A DNA stretch of 64,000 nt from Cronobacter turicensis z3032 (GTDB taxonomy: Bacteria; Pseudomonadota; Gammaproteobacteria; Enterobacterales; Enterobacteriaceae): the NCBI GenBank assembly GCA_000027065.2, contig FN543093.2, positions 2,484,074 through 2,548,073 on the forward strand, written 5' to 3'. The position numbers and the translations under genes are program-made. Numbering within the stretch: the first letter of the stretch is position 1; each line of letters starts with the position of its first letter. The notes beneath the pieces are model-generated. The model ran no database searches. It was not told the origin of the DNA and was given only the letters and a program-made list of their open reading frames with translations. Below, piece after piece: positions 8,435 through 19,447 of this stretch.

Positions 8435-11113
8435 ATGGCTGTTACTAATGTCGCTGAACTAAACGCCCTCGTAGAGCGCGTCAAGAAAGCCCAGCGTGAA
8501 TATGCCAACTTCACCCAAGAACAGGTTGACAAAATCTTCCGCGCCGCCGCTCTGGCCGCTGCAGATGCTCGAATCCCCCTCGCTAAAATGGCCGTTGCCG
8601 AATCCGGAATGGGTATCGTCGAAGATAAAGTGATCAAAAACCACTTTGCTTCTGAATATATCTACAACGCCTATAAAGATGAGAAGACCTGCGGCATCCT
8701 CGATGAAGATGATACCTTCGGTACTATCACCATCGCTGAACCTATCGGTATTATCTGCGGTATCGTTCCGACGACTAACCCGACCTCTACCGCCATTTTT
8801 AAATCGCTGATCAGCCTCAAAACCCGTAACGCGATCATTTTCTCCCCGCATCCACGTGCGAAAGACGCAACCAATAAAGCTGCGGATATCGTACTGCAAG
8901 CGGCTATCGCAGCCGGCGCGCCGAAAGATCTGATCGGCTGGATTGACCAGCCTTCCGTTGAGCTGTCTAACGCGCTCATGCATCACCCGGATATCAACCT
9001 GATCCTGGCCACCGGTGGCCCAGGCATGGTGAAAGCAGCATACAGCTCCGGTAAACCGGCTATCGGTGTAGGCGCCGGTAACACCCCGGTGGTTATCGAC
9101 GAAACTGCCGATATCAAACGTGCGGTCGCGTCTATCCTGATGTCCAAAACCTTCGACAACGGCGTTATCTGTGCATCAGAACAGTCCGTCATTGTTGTCG
9201 ACTCTGCTTATGACGCGGTGCGCGAACGTTTTGCGAGCCACGGCGGCTACCTGCTGCAGGGCGCTGAACTGAAAGCCGTTCAAAATATCATCCTGAAAAA
9301 TGGCGGTCTGAACGCAGCTATCGTTGGTCAACCGGCCGTTAAAATCGCGGAAATGGCAGGCATTACTGTGCCGTCCAGCACCAAGATTCTGATTGGTGAA
9401 GTTTCTCTGGTTGATGAAAGCGAGCCGTTCGCTCACGAGAAACTCTCCCCTACTCTTGCAATGTACCGCGCGAAAGATTTTGAAGATGCGGTAGAAAAAG
9501 CGGAAAAACTGGTAGCGATGGGCGGTATCGGTCACACCTCCTGCCTGTATACCGATCAGGATAACCAGCCAGCTCGCGTCTCCTTCTTCGGCGACAAAAT
9601 GAAAACCGCGCGTATCCTTATCAACACGCCGGCTTCTCAGGGTGGTATCGGGGATCTCTACAACTTCAAGCTGGCACCGTCTCTGACGCTGGGTTGCGGC
9701 TCATGGGGTGGTAACTCCATCTCTGAAAACGTTGGTCCGAAACACCTGATCAACAAGAAAACCGTTGCTAAGCGAGCTGAAAACATGTTGTGGCATAAAC
9801 TTCCGAAATCTATCTACTTCCGTCGCGGCTCACTGCCGATTGCGCTGGATGAAGTGATTACTGATGGTCACAAACGCGCCATGATCGTGACTGACCGCTT
9901 CCTGTTTAACAACGGCTACGCCGATCAGATCACCTCTGTGCTGAAAGCTGCTGGCGTTGAAACTGAAGTGTTCTTTGAAGTCGAAGCTGACCCGACCCTG
10001 AGCGTAGTTCGCAAAGGCGCCGAGCTGATGAACTCCTTTAAACCGGACGTTATCATCGCGCTGGGCGGCGGCTCCCCGATGGATGCTGCGAAAATCATGT
10101 GGGTCATGTATGAGCACCCGGAAACCCACTTCGAAGAACTGGCGCTGCGCTTTATGGATATCCGTAAACGTATCTACAAGTTCCCGAAAATGGGCGTGAA
10201 AGCGAAAATGATCGCTGTTACCACCACCTCCGGTACCGGTTCTGAAGTGACCCCGTTTGCGGTGGTTACCGACGACGAAACCGGCCAGAAATATCCGCTG
10301 GCGGACTACGCGCTGACCCCGGATATGGCGATTGTCGACGCCAACCTGGTGATGGATATGCCGAAATCGCTCTGCGCGTTCGGTGGTCTGGATGCGGTAA
10401 CCCACGCGCTGGAAGCTTACGTTTCTGTACTGGCGTCTGAATTCTCCGATGGCCAGGCGCTGCAGGCTCTGAAACTGCTGAAAGAAAACCTGCCGGCGTC
10501 CTACCATGAAGGTTCGAAAAACCCGGTTGCGCGTGAACGTGTTCACAGTGCCGCGACCATCGCCGGTATCGCGTTTGCGAACGCCTTCCTGGGCGTGTGC
10601 CACTCCATGGCGCATAAACTGGGTTCGCAGTTCCATATTCCGCACGGTCTGGCGAACGCCCTGCTGATCTCCAACGTTATCCGCTATAACGCGAACGATA
10701 ACCCGACCAAGCAGACCGCTTTCAGCCAGTACGACCGTCCGCAAGCGCGCCGTCGTTATGCTGAAGTTGCCGACCACCTGGGTCTCTCTGCTCCGGGCGA
10801 CCGTACCGCCGCGAAAATTGAGAAACTGCTGGCATGGCTGGAAAGCATCAAAGCAGAGCTGGGTATTCCGAAATCTATCCGCGAAGCAGGCGTTCAGGAA
10901 GCTGACTTCCTGGCCAATGTCGATAAGCTGTCTGAAGATGCCTTCGATGACCAGTGTACTGGCGCTAACCCGCGCTATCCGCTGATTTCCGAGCTGAAAC
11001 AGATCCTGCTGGATAGCTTCTACGGCCGTGAGTACAAAGAAGGCGTTGAAACAGTTCAGGCCGAAGCCGCACCTGCTGTAAAAGCTGACAAAAAAGCGAA
11101 GAAAACCGTTTAA
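8435..11113 (+). CDS. adhE: Bifunctional acetaldehyde-CoA/alcohol dehydrogenase AdhE
   Basis: Converts acetyl-CoA to acetaldehyde and then ethanol with two NADH, the main ethanol route of fermenting enterobacteria, in the cytoplasm as long helical spirosomes. The 892-residue protein joins an N-terminal aldehyde dehydrogenase domain (about 1-440, catalytic Cys246 in GVICASEQ) to a C-terminal iron alcohol dehydrogenase domain (about 450-870). That domain shows the NAD motif GGGSPMD and the iron ligands in GGLDAVTHALE and HSMAHKLG...HIPHG. It starts at ATG with AGGAGAG upstream. Its codon use looks well optimised, as expected for a highly expressed gene. Confidence 0.98.
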   Translation: MAVTNVAELNALVERVKKAQREYANFTQEQVDKIFRAAALAAADARIPLAKMAVAESGMGIVEDKVIKNHFASEYIYNAYKDEKTCGILDEDDTFGTITIAEPIGIICGIVPTTNPTSTAIFKSLISLKTRNAIIFSPHPRAKDATNKAADIVLQAAIAAGAPKDLIGWIDQPSVELSNALMHHPDINLILATGGPGMVKAAYSSGKPAIGVGAGNTPVVIDETADIKRAVASILMSKTFDNGVICASEQSVIVVDSAYDAVRERFASHGGYLLQGAELKAVQNIILKNGGLNAAIVGQPAVKIAEMAGITVPSSTKILIGEVSLVDESEPFAHEKLSPTLAMYRAKDFEDAVEKAEKLVAMGGIGHTSCLYTDQDNQPARVSFFGDKMKTARILINTPASQGGIGDLYNFKLAPSLTLGCGSWGGNSISENVGPKHLINKKTVAKRAENMLWHKLPKSIYFRRGSLPIALDEVITDGHKRAMIVTDRFLFNNGYADQITSVLKAAGVETEVFFEVEADPTLSVVRKGAELMNSFKPDVIIALGGGSPMDAAKIMWVMYEHPETHFEELALRFMDIRKRIYKFPKMGVKAKMIAVTTTSGTGSEVTPFAVVTDDETGQKYPLADYALTPDMAIVDANLVMDMPKSLCAFGGLDAVTHALEAYVSVLASEFSDGQALQALKLLKENLPASYHEGSKNPVARERVHSAATIAGIAFANAFLGVCHSMAHKLGSQFHIPHGLANALLISNVIRYNANDNPTKQTAFSQYDRPQARRRYAEVADHLGLSAPGDRTAAKIEKLLAWLESIKAELGIPKSIREAGVQEADFLANVDKLSEDAFDDQCTGANPRYPLISELKQILLDSFYGREYKEGVETVQAEAAPAVKADKKAKKTV

Positions 11114-11130
11114 GATTATTATCTGAACGT

Positions 11131-11159
11131 AAAAACCCGCCGCCTGGCGGGTTTTTTTT
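11131..11159 (+). terminator. Rho-independent terminator of adhE
   Basis: ACCCGCC pairs with GGCGGGT around GCCT, flanked by an A-run and followed by eight T residues, 18 bases after the adhE stop. Confidence 0.92.
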
Positions 11160-11331
11160 GCCCTGCGAAAATCAGTCAGGCGCGCTGCGCAGCGCGCGTA
11201 TCAGAAACGCGGCTAATCAATGCCGCACAACCTGTCCTTTGTAGCACCTCAGCTTTTATATACCCACGCAGCCTGATATACGTCGTACCGACCTGTAGAC
11301 CACTACGCGAACACGCCAGCCTCTACTCCAT

Positions 11332-11363
11332 AAAAAAGCCTCAGCGCGTCTCTGAGGCTTTTT
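11332..11363 (-). terminator. Terminator between adhE and tdk
   Basis: AAGCCTCAG pairs with CTGAGGCTT around seven bases. On the minus strand it is followed by TTTTTT and so terminates tdk; the A-run on the other side lets it work for plus-strand transcripts too. The 170 bases between it and the adhE terminator show no gene. Confidence 0.85.
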
Positions 11364-11396
11364 CTGACAGGGTCCCAGGGGAATAACGTTAACGTG

Positions 11397-12002
11397 TTAA
11401 TGCCCCTGTACGGCCTTTAAAGAGCCCTTCTCAAGCGCTTCTTTATAATGCTTACGACACACCGACACATAACGTTCATTCCCGCCAATGACGACTTGTT
11501 CACCTTCATTATAAGGCCGGCCTTCATGGTCAAGACGAAGCACCATGCCCGCCTTACGACCGCAAAAACAGACGGTTTTCAGTTCCACCAGTTTATCCGA
11601 CCACGCCAGCAGATACTGACTGCCTCCAAAGAGTTCGCCACGAAAATCAGTACGCAGGCCATAACAGAGCACGGGAATATCCAGCTTATCGACCACTTCA
11701 GACAGCGCATAAACCTGCTCACGCGTTAAAAACTGGCTTTCATCCACCAGTACGCAATGAACCGGGGCCTCCTGGTGGGCGTCGCGAATATCTTCGAATA
11801 AAGATGTCTGAGCATTATAAAGCCGCGCGGGCGAGGATAATCCTATACGGGAACTCACCTTCCCGGCGCCAAAACGATCGTCAATTTCCGCCGTATAAAC
11901 CAGCGTGCGCATTCCCCTTTCCTGGTAGTTATATGACGACTGGAGTAATGCTGTCGATTTACCAGCATTCATTGCTGAATAGTAAAAATAAAGTTGCGCC
12001 AT
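11397..12002 (-). CDS. tdk: Thymidine kinase
   Basis: Phosphorylates thymidine to dTMP with ATP in the cytoplasmic salvage pathway. I place the start at MAQLYFYY (12002), as in E. coli, giving 201 residues; a longer frame to 12098 would add 32 non-conserved residues. The Walker A motif is SAMNAGKST near residues 9-17. The active-site region is VDESQFL, and a C-terminal zinc site is suggested by CFCG...CRKH. It sits between adhE and hns, as in E. coli. Confidence 0.96.
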   Translation of the reverse strand: MAQLYFYYSAMNAGKSTALLQSSYNYQERGMRTLVYTAEIDDRFGAGKVSSRIGLSSPARLYNAQTSLFEDIRDAHQEAPVHCVLVDESQFLTREQVYALSEVVDKLDIPVLCYGLRTDFRGELFGGSQYLLAWSDKLVELKTVCFCGRKAGMVLRLDHEGRPYNEGEQVVIGGNERYVSVCRKHYKEALEKGSLKAVQGH

Positions 12003-12542
12003 CTGCTCGATAACCCTGGCTAAAGTGTTGATACGTTGCCGCCAGTGTATCATATTCTCTGCGCCAGGCATCCCGCCGCCCAGACCCGGCGCAGACATAT
12101 CTTATATAGTGATACGCGAAAGGAACAACGCTCCACACTTTGAAACAAATTGCCTCTCATATTGTGGATAAAGTGTGGAGAGAGCAGCCATTTTAGCCAG
12201 TTAATCAAATAGGCATTGCTTGCTGACTATTCTAATAAAAGCCTGTCCTGGGCTACTGGAGGAACCACTAATACATAGGCAGGATATTTTTCTGGACCGA
12301 TAATAATCCCTTAAAAAATGGTGTTTCTCTGGAGAATTGGAGCCTGACGCCGCGCAGGACGGCGCATTTTACCCCATCAACTTTGTGCGTCAGTTCAAGA
12401 AAAATTTAAGTGTCGCTTTTTTAAATGCGCACAAATAATCCGATATTTTGACTTCCTTACATTTCGGCCTATTGCAGAACTGAATTTAAGGCTCTATTAT
12501 TACCTCAACACACCACCCCATTATAAGTTTGAGATTACTACA
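12003..12542. promoter_or_regulatory. tdk-hns divergent intergenic region
   Basis: These 540 bases lie between the divergent tdk and hns genes. The half near hns is A/T-rich and contains the hns promoter at 12472-12500. H-NS autorepression, known in E. coli, would be expected to act on this A/T-rich DNA. No coding sequence was recognised. Confidence 0.6.
12472..12500 (+). promoter_or_regulatory. hns promoter
   Basis: A -35 box TTGCAG (12472-12477) and a -10 box TATTAT (12495-12500) are separated by 17 bases, 42 bases before the hns start. The surroundings look the same as the E. coli hns promoter as I remember it. Confidence 0.75.
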
Positions 12543-12956
12543 ATGAGCGAAGCACTTAAAATTCTGAACAACATCCGTACTCTTCGTGCACAGGCGAGAG
12601 AATGTACTCTGGAAACTCTGGAAGAGATGCTGGAGAAATTAGAAGTGGTTGTAAATGAGCGCCGTGAAGAAGAAAGCGCCGCCGCTGCGGAAATCGAAGA
12701 ACGTACCCGTAAATTACAGCAGTACCGTGAAATGCTGATTGCTGACGGTATTGACCCGAATGAATTGCTGAACAGCATGTCTGCCGCTAAAACCGGTACT
12801 AAAGCTAAACGTGCTGCACGCCCGGCTAAATATCGTTATACCGACGAAAACGGCGAAAGCAAAACCTGGACTGGCCAGGGCCGTACGCCTGCTGTGATCA
12901 AAAAAGCGATCGACGAGCAGGGTAAACAGCTGGACGATTTCCTGATCAAGGATTAA
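12543..12956 (+). CDS. hns: Nucleoid-structuring repressor H-NS
   Basis: Binds curved A/T-rich DNA, bridges it and silences horizontally acquired and stress genes. The 137-residue protein has the N-terminal coiled-coil oligomerisation region (about 1-65), a second dimer region, a basic linker ([14 protein letters not shown]) and the C-terminal DNA-binding motif TWTGQGRTP. It is nearly identical to E. coli H-NS. A strong terminator follows. Confidence 0.98.
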   Translation: MSEALKILNNIRTLRAQARECTLETLEEMLEKLEVVVNERREEESAAAAEIEERTRKLQQYREMLIADGIDPNELLNSMSAAKTGTKAKRAARPAKYRYTDENGESKTWTGQGRTPAVIKKAIDEQGKQLDDFLIKD

Positions 12957-12985
12957 TTCCGTTCAGGCAGTGCTTTTGGTGCTGT

Positions 12986-13019
12986 AAAAAATCCCGCCTC
13001 GGCGGGATTTTTGTTTTTT
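12986..13019 (+). terminator. Rho-independent terminator of hns
   Basis: ATCCCGCC pairs with GGCGGGAT across a two-base apex, with an A-run before and TTTTGTTTTTT after. It starts 30 bases after the hns stop. Confidence 0.9.
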
Positions 13020-13068
13020 AGGCCTCTCACAGTAAGCAAGAGGCGCTCAGCGGCAATAGCTGCAGGGT

Positions 13069-14082
13069 TTACCCTTCAACGTTATAAAACCCTTTATACC
13101 ACTCTACAAAGCGTTTAACGCCCTCTTCTACCGAGGTCTGCGGCTTAAAGCCAATAACTTTATACAGCGCGGACGTATCAGCACTCGTTTCGAGCACATC
13201 ACCCGGCTGCATCGGCAGCATATTTTTCTGCGCTTCTTTGCCAAGGGCTTTTTCGAGAGCGGAAATATAATCCATTAACGCAACGGGAGAACTGTTGCCG
13301 ATATTATAAACACGATATGGTGCTGAGCTGGTGGCCGGAGAGCCGTTTTCCACCGTCCATTGCGGATCAGCCTGCGGAATGACATCCTGCAAACGGACAA
13401 TCGCCTCAGCAATATCGTCGATATAAGTAAAATCGCGTCGCATCTGGCCGTGATTATAAACGTCAATGCTGCTGCCTTTGACAATTGCCTGGGTAAATTT
13501 AAACAACGCCATATCCGGACGACCCCAGGGGCCATATACGGTGAAAAAGCGCAGCCCTGTTGTCGGCAGACCATACAAATGCGAATAAGTATGCGACATC
13601 AGCTCATTGGCTTTTTTCGTAGCCGCATATAAAGAGACCGGATGATCGACAGAATCGTCGGTGGAAAAAGGCATTTTACGGTTCAGCCCGTAAACGGAAC
13701 TGGAAGACGCGTATAATAAATGCTCAACTTTATGGTGACGACACCCTTCCAGCACGTTTAAATGCCCCGTCAGGTTGGCATCCGCATAAGCGTGAGGATT
13801 TTCCAGCGAATAACGCACGCCTGCCTGCGCAGCCAGATGAATGACGCGTTGCGGCTGGTGCTGAGCAAATAACGTTTCCATCGCCTGGCGATCTGCCAGA
13901 TCAATTTTTTCGAAATGAAAGGCGCTATGTTGTTTAAGAAGATTGAGGCGGGCGAGTTTGAGGTTGACGTCATAATAATCATTCAGGTTATCGATACCGA
14001 TAACCTGGTGACCGGCTGCCAGCAGACGTTCGCTAACATGAAAACCAATAAAGCCTGCTGCGCCGGTAACCAGAAATTTCAT
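13069..14082 (-). CDS. UDP-glucuronate 4-epimerase
   Basis: A short-chain NAD-dependent sugar epimerase that should interconvert UDP-glucuronate and UDP-galacturonate. The 337-residue protein has the N-terminal Rossmann motif TGAAGFIG (residues 6-13), LAAQAGVRYS typical of the glucuronate 4-epimerase subgroup, and the catalytic SSSVYG and YAATKK (YxxxK). It lies 14 bases after ugd, which makes UDP-glucuronate, and galU, which makes UDP-glucose, so three successive steps are linked. The product would serve lipopolysaccharide or capsule. Substrate choice is inferred from family and context. Confidence 0.88.
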   Translation of the reverse strand: MKFLVTGAAGFIGFHVSERLLAAGHQVIGIDNLNDYYDVNLKLARLNLLKQHSAFHFEKIDLADRQAMETLFAQHQPQRVIHLAAQAGVRYSLENPHAYADANLTGHLNVLEGCRHHKVEHLLYASSSSVYGLNRKMPFSTDDSVDHPVSLYAATKKANELMSHTYSHLYGLPTTGLRFFTVYGPWGRPDMALFKFTQAIVKGSSIDVYNHGQMRRDFTYIDDIAEAIVRLQDVIPQADPQWTVENGSPATSSAPYRVYNIGNSSPVALMDYISALEKALGKEAQKNMLPMQPGDVLETSADTSALYKVIGFKPQTSVEEGVKRFVEWYKGFYNVEG

Positions 14083-14096
14083 ACGATCCTCATTAA

Positions 14097-15437
14097 TTAT
14101 GCAATGTTAATGGACGCTCCACGGCCGATTGCATAATAAACAAAGCCGCGTTTGCTGAGCCTTGCCGGATCATACAGGTTACGGCCATCAAAGATAACCG
14201 GTTCTTTCAGGGAATTTTTGATGAAATCAAAATCCGGCGCGCGGAATGCCTGCCACTCGGTGCAGATAATCAACGCGTCCGCGCCCTGCAGCGCCGCTTC
14301 TTTAGTGCCCATCAAACGCAGATCTGCACGATGACCGTAAATACGCTGGGTTTCATCCATCGCTTCCGGATCGTAAGCCTGGACGGTCGCGCCATGTTTC
14401 CACAGCTCTTCCATCAGCACGCGGCTGGAGGCTTCGCGCATGTCATCGGTATTCGGTTTGAAAGAGAGACCCCACAGCGCGAAGGTTTTGCCTTCCAGAT
14501 TTTCGCCGAAATGACGGCGGATAAACTCCGGCAGCTTCATCTTCTGATCGTTGTTGACGTCTTCTACCGCTTTCAGCAGACGCGGCACATAACCGATATG
14601 CTCAGAGGTACGGATCAGCGCCTGAACGTCTTTCGGGAAGCAAGAGCCGCCGTAGCCGCAGCCTGGATAAATAAAGTGATAGCCGATACGGGGATCGGAG
14701 CCGATACCCTGGCGCACTTTCTCGATATCCGCACCCAGGCGTTCCGCCAGGTTTGAGATCTCGTTCATAAAGCTGATTTTGGTCGCCAGCATGCAGTTGG
14801 CGGCATATTTGGTCAGCTCGGCGCTACGAATATCCATCAGGATCATACGATCGTGATTGCGGTTGAACGGCTCATAGAGCTCGCGCAGCAGTTCGACAAC
14901 ATCATCGTTGTCGGTACCCACCACGATACGCTCAGGACGCATGCAGTCAGCGACTGCCGCCCCTTCTTTGAGGAATTCCGGGTTGGAAACCACATCGAAC
15001 GGGAAATCCGCGCCGCGCGCTTTCAGCGTTTCGCTCATCACCTGACGCACTTTATCGGCGGTACCGACCGGAACGGTGGATTTATCCAGCACGACTTTAT
15101 GGCTGGTCATATGCTGAGCGATAGTGCGCGCCACAGCCGTGACATATTTCAGGTCAGCTGAGCCATCTTCATCCGGCGGCGTACCCACGGCGATAAACTG
15201 CATTACGCCGTGGTTAACCCCTTCCGCAGCGTCGGTGCTGAAATGCAGACGCCCTTCTTCGTAGTTTTTCTTCACCAGCGGCGTCAGGCCGGGCTCATAG
15301 ATCGGGATAATCCCTTTCTTCAGGTTTTCAACCTTGTTGGCGTCAACGTCGATACACATGACGTCATGCCCAACTTCCGCCAGCACAGCGGCCTGTACCA
15401 GCCCTACGTAGCCAATACCAAATACGGTTACTTTCAT
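14097..15437 (-). CDS. ugd: UDP-glucose 6-dehydrogenase
   Basis: Oxidises UDP-glucose to UDP-glucuronate with two NAD. At 446 residues it is longer than the 388-residue E. coli Ugd and belongs to the long form found in many proteobacteria. Visible motifs are the N-terminal GIGYVGL NAD fold, the catalytic cysteine (Cys266) in GGSCFPKD, and the C-terminal UDP-binding domain ([14 protein letters not shown]). It is 21 bases from galU and 14 from the epimerase gene. In E. coli no such genes lie between hns and galU. Confidence 0.95.
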   Translation of the reverse strand: MKVTVFGIGYVGLVQAAVLAEVGHDVMCIDVDANKVENLKKGIIPIYEPGLTPLVKKNYEEGRLHFSTDAAEGVNHGVMQFIAVGTPPDEDGSADLKYVTAVARTIAQHMTSHKVVLDKSTVPVGTADKVRQVMSETLKARGADFPFDVVSNPEFLKEGAAVADCMRPERIVVGTDNDDVVELLRELYEPFNRNHDRMILMDIRSAELTKYAANCMLATKISFMNEISNLAERLGADIEKVRQGIGSDPRIGYHFIYPGCGYGGSCFPKDVQALIRTSEHIGYVPRLLKAVEDVNNDQKMKLPEFIRRHFGENLEGKTFALWGLSFKPNTDDMREASSRVLMEELWKHGATVQAYDPEAMDETQRIYGHRADLRLMGTKEAALQGADALIICTEWQAFRAPDFDFIKNSLKEPVIFDGRNLYDPARLSKRGFVYYAIGRGASINIA

Positions 15438-15458
15438 TACGTTGTCCCGGGTGATTAA

Positions 15459-16367
15459 TTACTTCTTGTCGCCGACGGTGTCGTTAAGCCAGGTTTTGAA
15501 CTCTTCACCCAGCGTATTGTGGCGAATTCCGTATTCCACGAAGGCCTGCATGTAACCCAGTTTGTTGCCGCAGTCGTGGCTTTTGCCTTTCATGTGGTAG
15601 GCCTCGACGGTTTCTTTATCCATCAGCATCGCGATGGAGTCGGTCAGCTGGATCTCATCACCCGCTCCCGGAGGGGTTTTCGCCAGCAGAGGCCAGATGT
15701 CAGCGCCAAGCACGTAACGGCCGACAACCGCGAGGTTAGACGGCGCCACATCGGCTTTCGGTTTCTCAACGATGCCAACCATCGGCACGCTGTCGCCTGC
15801 CTGCAGCTGCGCGCCCTGGCAATCCACCACGCCGTACGCGGTCACGTCAGCCACCGGCTCAACCATGATTTGGCTGCGGCCTGTTTCGTCGAAACGCTTA
15901 ATCATTTCCGCCAGGTTGTCCTGGGAGAGATCGGATTCAAACTCATCGAGGATAACGTCCGGCAGGATCACGGCCACCGGCTCGTTGCCGACCACCGGAT
16001 GCGCGCACATTACCGCGTGACCCAGGCCTTTCGCGAGACCCTGACGCACCTGCATGATAGTCACGTGCGGCGGGCAGATGGACTGTACTTCTTCCAGCAG
16101 CTGGCGCTTAACGCGTTTTTCCAGCATCGCTTCAAGTTCAAAGCTGGTATCGAAGTGGTTTTCGATGGAGTTTTTTGAGGAGTGAGTGACCAGAACAATC
16201 TCAGTAATGCCAGCGGCAATACACTCATTAACGACATACTGAATTAACGGTTTATCCACCAGCGGCAGCATCTCTTTTGGAATCGCCTTCGTGGCCGGCA
16301 ACATCCTGGTTCCTAATCCCGCAACCGGGATTACTGCTTTTTTCACTTTCGAATTAATGGCAGCCAT
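15459..16367 (-). CDS. galU: UTP-glucose-1-phosphate uridylyltransferase
   Basis: Makes UDP-glucose from glucose-1-phosphate and UTP, the entry point for LPS core, capsule, trehalose and membrane-derived oligosaccharides. The start at [10 protein letters not shown] (16367) gives 302 residues, as in E. coli; a frame to 16391 would add eight residues. The nucleotidyltransferase motif [20 protein letters not shown] is at residues 14-33. It leads the galU-ugd-epimerase run. Confidence 0.97.
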   Translation of the reverse strand: MAAINSKVKKAVIPVAGLGTRMLPATKAIPKEMLPLVDKPLIQYVVNECIAAGITEIVLVTHSSKNSIENHFDTSFELEAMLEKRVKRQLLEEVQSICPPHVTIMQVRQGLAKGLGHAVMCAHPVVGNEPVAVILPDVILDEFESDLSQDNLAEMIKRFDETGRSQIMVEPVADVTAYGVVDCQGAQLQAGDSVPMVGIVEKPKADVAPSNLAVVGRYVLGADIWPLLAKTPPGAGDEIQLTDSIAMLMDKETVEAYHMKGKSHDCGNKLGYMQAFVEYGIRHNTLGEEFKTWLNDTVGDKK

Positions 16368-16524
16368 TGAATATTCTCCTGGACTGTTCAAGTTTCACAC
16401 TTGTTCGTCAATTAAAAACGCGTTCGAGTATATCAGTTAAAAAATGGGGAAAGAGTCTGAATACCCTTGTGTCATGGCAATTTAGGACAAATACGAAGAA
16501 AACTGACGCGATATTACCACCTGC

Positions 16525-16550
16525 GCAGATAGCCAAGAAAAGCTATCTGC
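16525..16550. other. Hairpin between rssB and galU
   Basis: A perfect nine-base-pair stem (GCAGATAGC with GCTATCTGC) around an eight-base A-rich loop, 19 bases after the rssB stop. No T-run follows on the minus strand, so it may stabilise the rssB message rather than terminate it. Confidence 0.5.
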
Positions 16551-16568
16551 ATCAGATAAATCAAATGC

Positions 16569-17582
16569 TCATTCTGCAGACAACATGAGTCTTAAACGAC
16601 CGCCAGCGCCCCAGACCTGACACTGCCAGGACTCGCAGCGCTGGCTGATTTGATTTAAGTAAGTATTGCCCAAAGTGCCCAAAGGAACACCGTTGCTGAG
16701 CTGAATTTGGTTATCTCCGGTATTTAACGTTGCGTTAAGACCGGCGGAGACTAATATGAGATTTTTTAATTCGCTGTGGTAATAACCCACCAGCAAAGGA
16801 AACTGTCCGTACAAATTCGCCTGGCGCAACAATTGATTTACCTGCTTAAGTAAAGCCCCAAGCTCAGGTAAACGCTGACGCTGTTGTGACAGTTGTTCCT
16901 GAAGTAATCCATTAAACAGCGCGCGTAATAACAGCGCGGCCAGCACGCCGTTGTCGCCGGCGCGCGTAACGTCGAGACAATAAAACGCCAGGTCGTTGTC
17001 GGAAATGGGCGCAATATCGAGCACCAGCCCCAGTTCGTCGGCGGCAACCAGCTGGCGATAATTGACGCGGCAGTGCGACATCACCTGTTGCACCGGCGGC
17101 TGTAACTCTTTGAGCAACTTCGCGGCGGCGTGAGGGTTGTTCACCAGCGCATCCCAGTCCTGAAACAGGCGCTCTTCTTCCTCGACGCGCGAGTTGAACA
17201 TAGTGGGATAGAGACACGCGTAAACGGTTTCACGCAGCCGGTTAAAATCTTTGACGGGTTTTAGCAGCACATCCTGCACGCCAAGACGCAGCGCTTTGGC
17301 GATATCAGACATATTGTCGGTCGCGGAAATGACCAGAATGGGGATTTGATTGCCGTCGTTGCGCAGACGCTCAATGAGCTTCAGTCCATTCATTCGCGGC
17401 ATTTCCAGATCGCAGATCAGCAGATCTGCCGCGGCGTCGTGCATTTTCTCCAGCGCGTCAACGCCATCTTCAGCAAGATGCGTCTCTGCGCCCAGCGATG
17501 AAAGCCATGCGTCAAGCATTGAACGAAAAACGGCTTCATCTTCAACGATGAGGATCTGTTTGCCGGCTAATGGTTGCGTCAT
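16569..17582 (-). CDS. rssB: RpoS adaptor and response regulator RssB
   Basis: Delivers the stationary-phase sigma factor RpoS to ClpXP for degradation. The 337-residue protein has an N-terminal receiver domain with the phosphorylation site Asp58 in LLICDLEMP, a linker near residues 120-140 and a C-terminal PP2C-like domain without phosphatase motifs. The start at ATG 17582 is preceded by GGGGGGAGAG. In E. coli rssA precedes it in an operon; here 355 non-coding bases precede it and rssA is missing. Confidence 0.96.
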   Translation of the reverse strand: MTQPLAGKQILIVEDEAVFRSMLDAWLSSLGAETHLAEDGVDALEKMHDAAADLLICDLEMPRMNGLKLIERLRNDGNQIPILVISATDNMSDIAKALRLGVQDVLLKPVKDFNRLRETVYACLYPTMFNSRVEEEERLFQDWDALVNNPHAAAKLLKELQPPVQQVMSHCRVNYRQLVAADELGLVLDIAPISDNDLAFYCLDVTRAGDNGVLAALLLRALFNGLLQEQLSQQRQRLPELGALLKQVNQLLRQANLYGQFPLLVGYYHSELKNLILVSAGLNATLNTGDNQIQLSNGVPLGTLGNTYLNQISQRCESWQCQVWGAGGRLRLMLSAE

Positions 17583-17937
17583 CTCTCCCCCCCTGAATGA
17601 CTTGTTGCCAAGTTTGGCATGCTGAGGCGGGCTGTGCCTGTCAGAATTGCCCGAAGAATGTCAACGCAACAGGAAGAAACATAACGCTTTTGCGCCTGGT
17701 GCAATGAAGCGGGGGTAATCGTGCCCTGTGACCAAAAGATAAACTGCAGCATGTGGATACTTTATTTTATACCTTTATGTAAGGCTAAGCCTTGCTGTGT
17801 GTTGGTTCGCCCCGGCATCAGGCGCCACGGGCGTAAAAGTCTGCATATCAGCGGCGGCGTGGCATCAAGGCCGTCGCTCGGTTAACATAGTGCCGCTGTG
17901 GCGTTTAACGCCTTAATTTTGTCCTCAAGGAGAAATC
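17583..17937. other. Intergenic region where rssA would be expected
   Basis: These 355 bases between the divergent rssB and ychJ genes hold no patatin-like coding sequence or recognisable remnant. A small palindrome GGCGTTTAACGCC (17900-17912) lies just before the ychJ ribosome-binding site. The region presumably holds promoters for both genes. Confidence 0.6.
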
Positions 17938-18396
17938 GTGTCGCAACTTTGTCCTTGCGGTAGCGCTCTGGAGTATAGCCTATGTTGCCAGCCTTATCTT
18001 TCTGGTAACAAGAGCGCAGCCCTCGCATCACAACTTATGCGCTCCCGATACTGCGCTTTCGTGATGAAAAATGCGCAATATCTGATAAAGACCTGGCATC
18101 CCGCCTGTGAGGCAGACCGCTTCCGCGCCGATATCGAAGCGGGCTTCGCTCATACGCAGTGGCTTGGCCTGACGATATTTGAAGAAGCGCCGGGTCATAC
18201 CGAAAGCGAAGCGTACGTCAGTTTCGTGGCGCGTTTCCAGGAAAATGGCAAATCCGGCGCGATTATCGAGCGTTCGCGTTTTCTGAACGAAGAGGGCCGC
18301 TGGTACTATATCGACGGCACCCGCCCGGTGTTTGGACGCAACGATCCATGCCCCTGCGGCTCCGGGAAAAAATTTAAAAAGTGTTGCGGGCAATAA
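17938..18396 (+). CDS. ychJ: YchJ family SEC-C metal-binding protein
   Basis: A 152-residue cytoplasmic protein of unknown function. It has a zinc-binding SEC-C motif at each end, [13 protein letters not shown] at residues 5-17 and [13 protein letters not shown] at the C-terminus, with an NTF2-like middle domain. It starts with GTG, preceded by AAGGAG at 17928-17933. It precedes purU as in E. coli. Confidence 0.92.
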   Translation: MSQLCPCGSALEYSLCCQPYLSGNKSAALASQLMRSRYCAFVMKNAQYLIKTWHPACEADRFRADIEAGFAHTQWLGLTIFEEAPGHTESEAYVSFVARFQENGKSGAIIERSRFLNEEGRWYYIDGTRPVFGRNDPCPCGSGKKFKKCCGQ

Positions 18397-18447
18397 CACC
18401 GCTGACTGACAACACACTGGCAAACCATCAACAGGATCACCCCTGCA

Positions 18448-19290
<843 letters not shown>

Positions 19291-19294
19291 GCCA

Positions 19295-19332
19295 TTGCCC
19301 GTTTCTGTTTAGCTTTAAAACGTTACGGGCAA
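19295..19332 (+). terminator. Possible purU terminator stem
   Basis: TTGCCCGT (19295-19302) pairs with ACGGGCAA (19325-19332) around 22 bases, starting five bases after the purU stop and followed by AAA rather than T. It is a modest candidate for 3'-end structure of purU. Confidence 0.35.
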
Positions 19333-19369
19333 AAAGTACGCAAACAATCGTTATTGGCTAACGGAAGAC

Positions 19370-19397
19370 TTTACAGGGGCGCGACATTTGATATGAT
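19370..19397 (+). promoter_or_regulatory. tRNA-Tyr promoter with stringent discriminator
   Basis: TTTACA (19370-19375) and TATGAT (19392-19397) are 16 bases apart and are followed at once by the G/C-only stretch GCGCCCC, the signature of ppGpp-controlled stable-RNA promoters. The boxes and spacing match the well-studied E. coli tyrT promoter. Transcription should start near 19404, about 44 bases before the first tRNA-like unit. Confidence 0.88.
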
Positions 19398-19447
19398 GCG
19401 CCCCGCTTCCCGCAGTGGAGGCAGGCCAGTAAAAAGCATTACCCCGT

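Noticed and set aside
9830..10777. A 315-codon frame antisense to adhE
   Set aside because: It is the mirror of a strongly conserved gene, rich in Arg, His and Gln as expected for a shadow frame, and has no recognisable domain.
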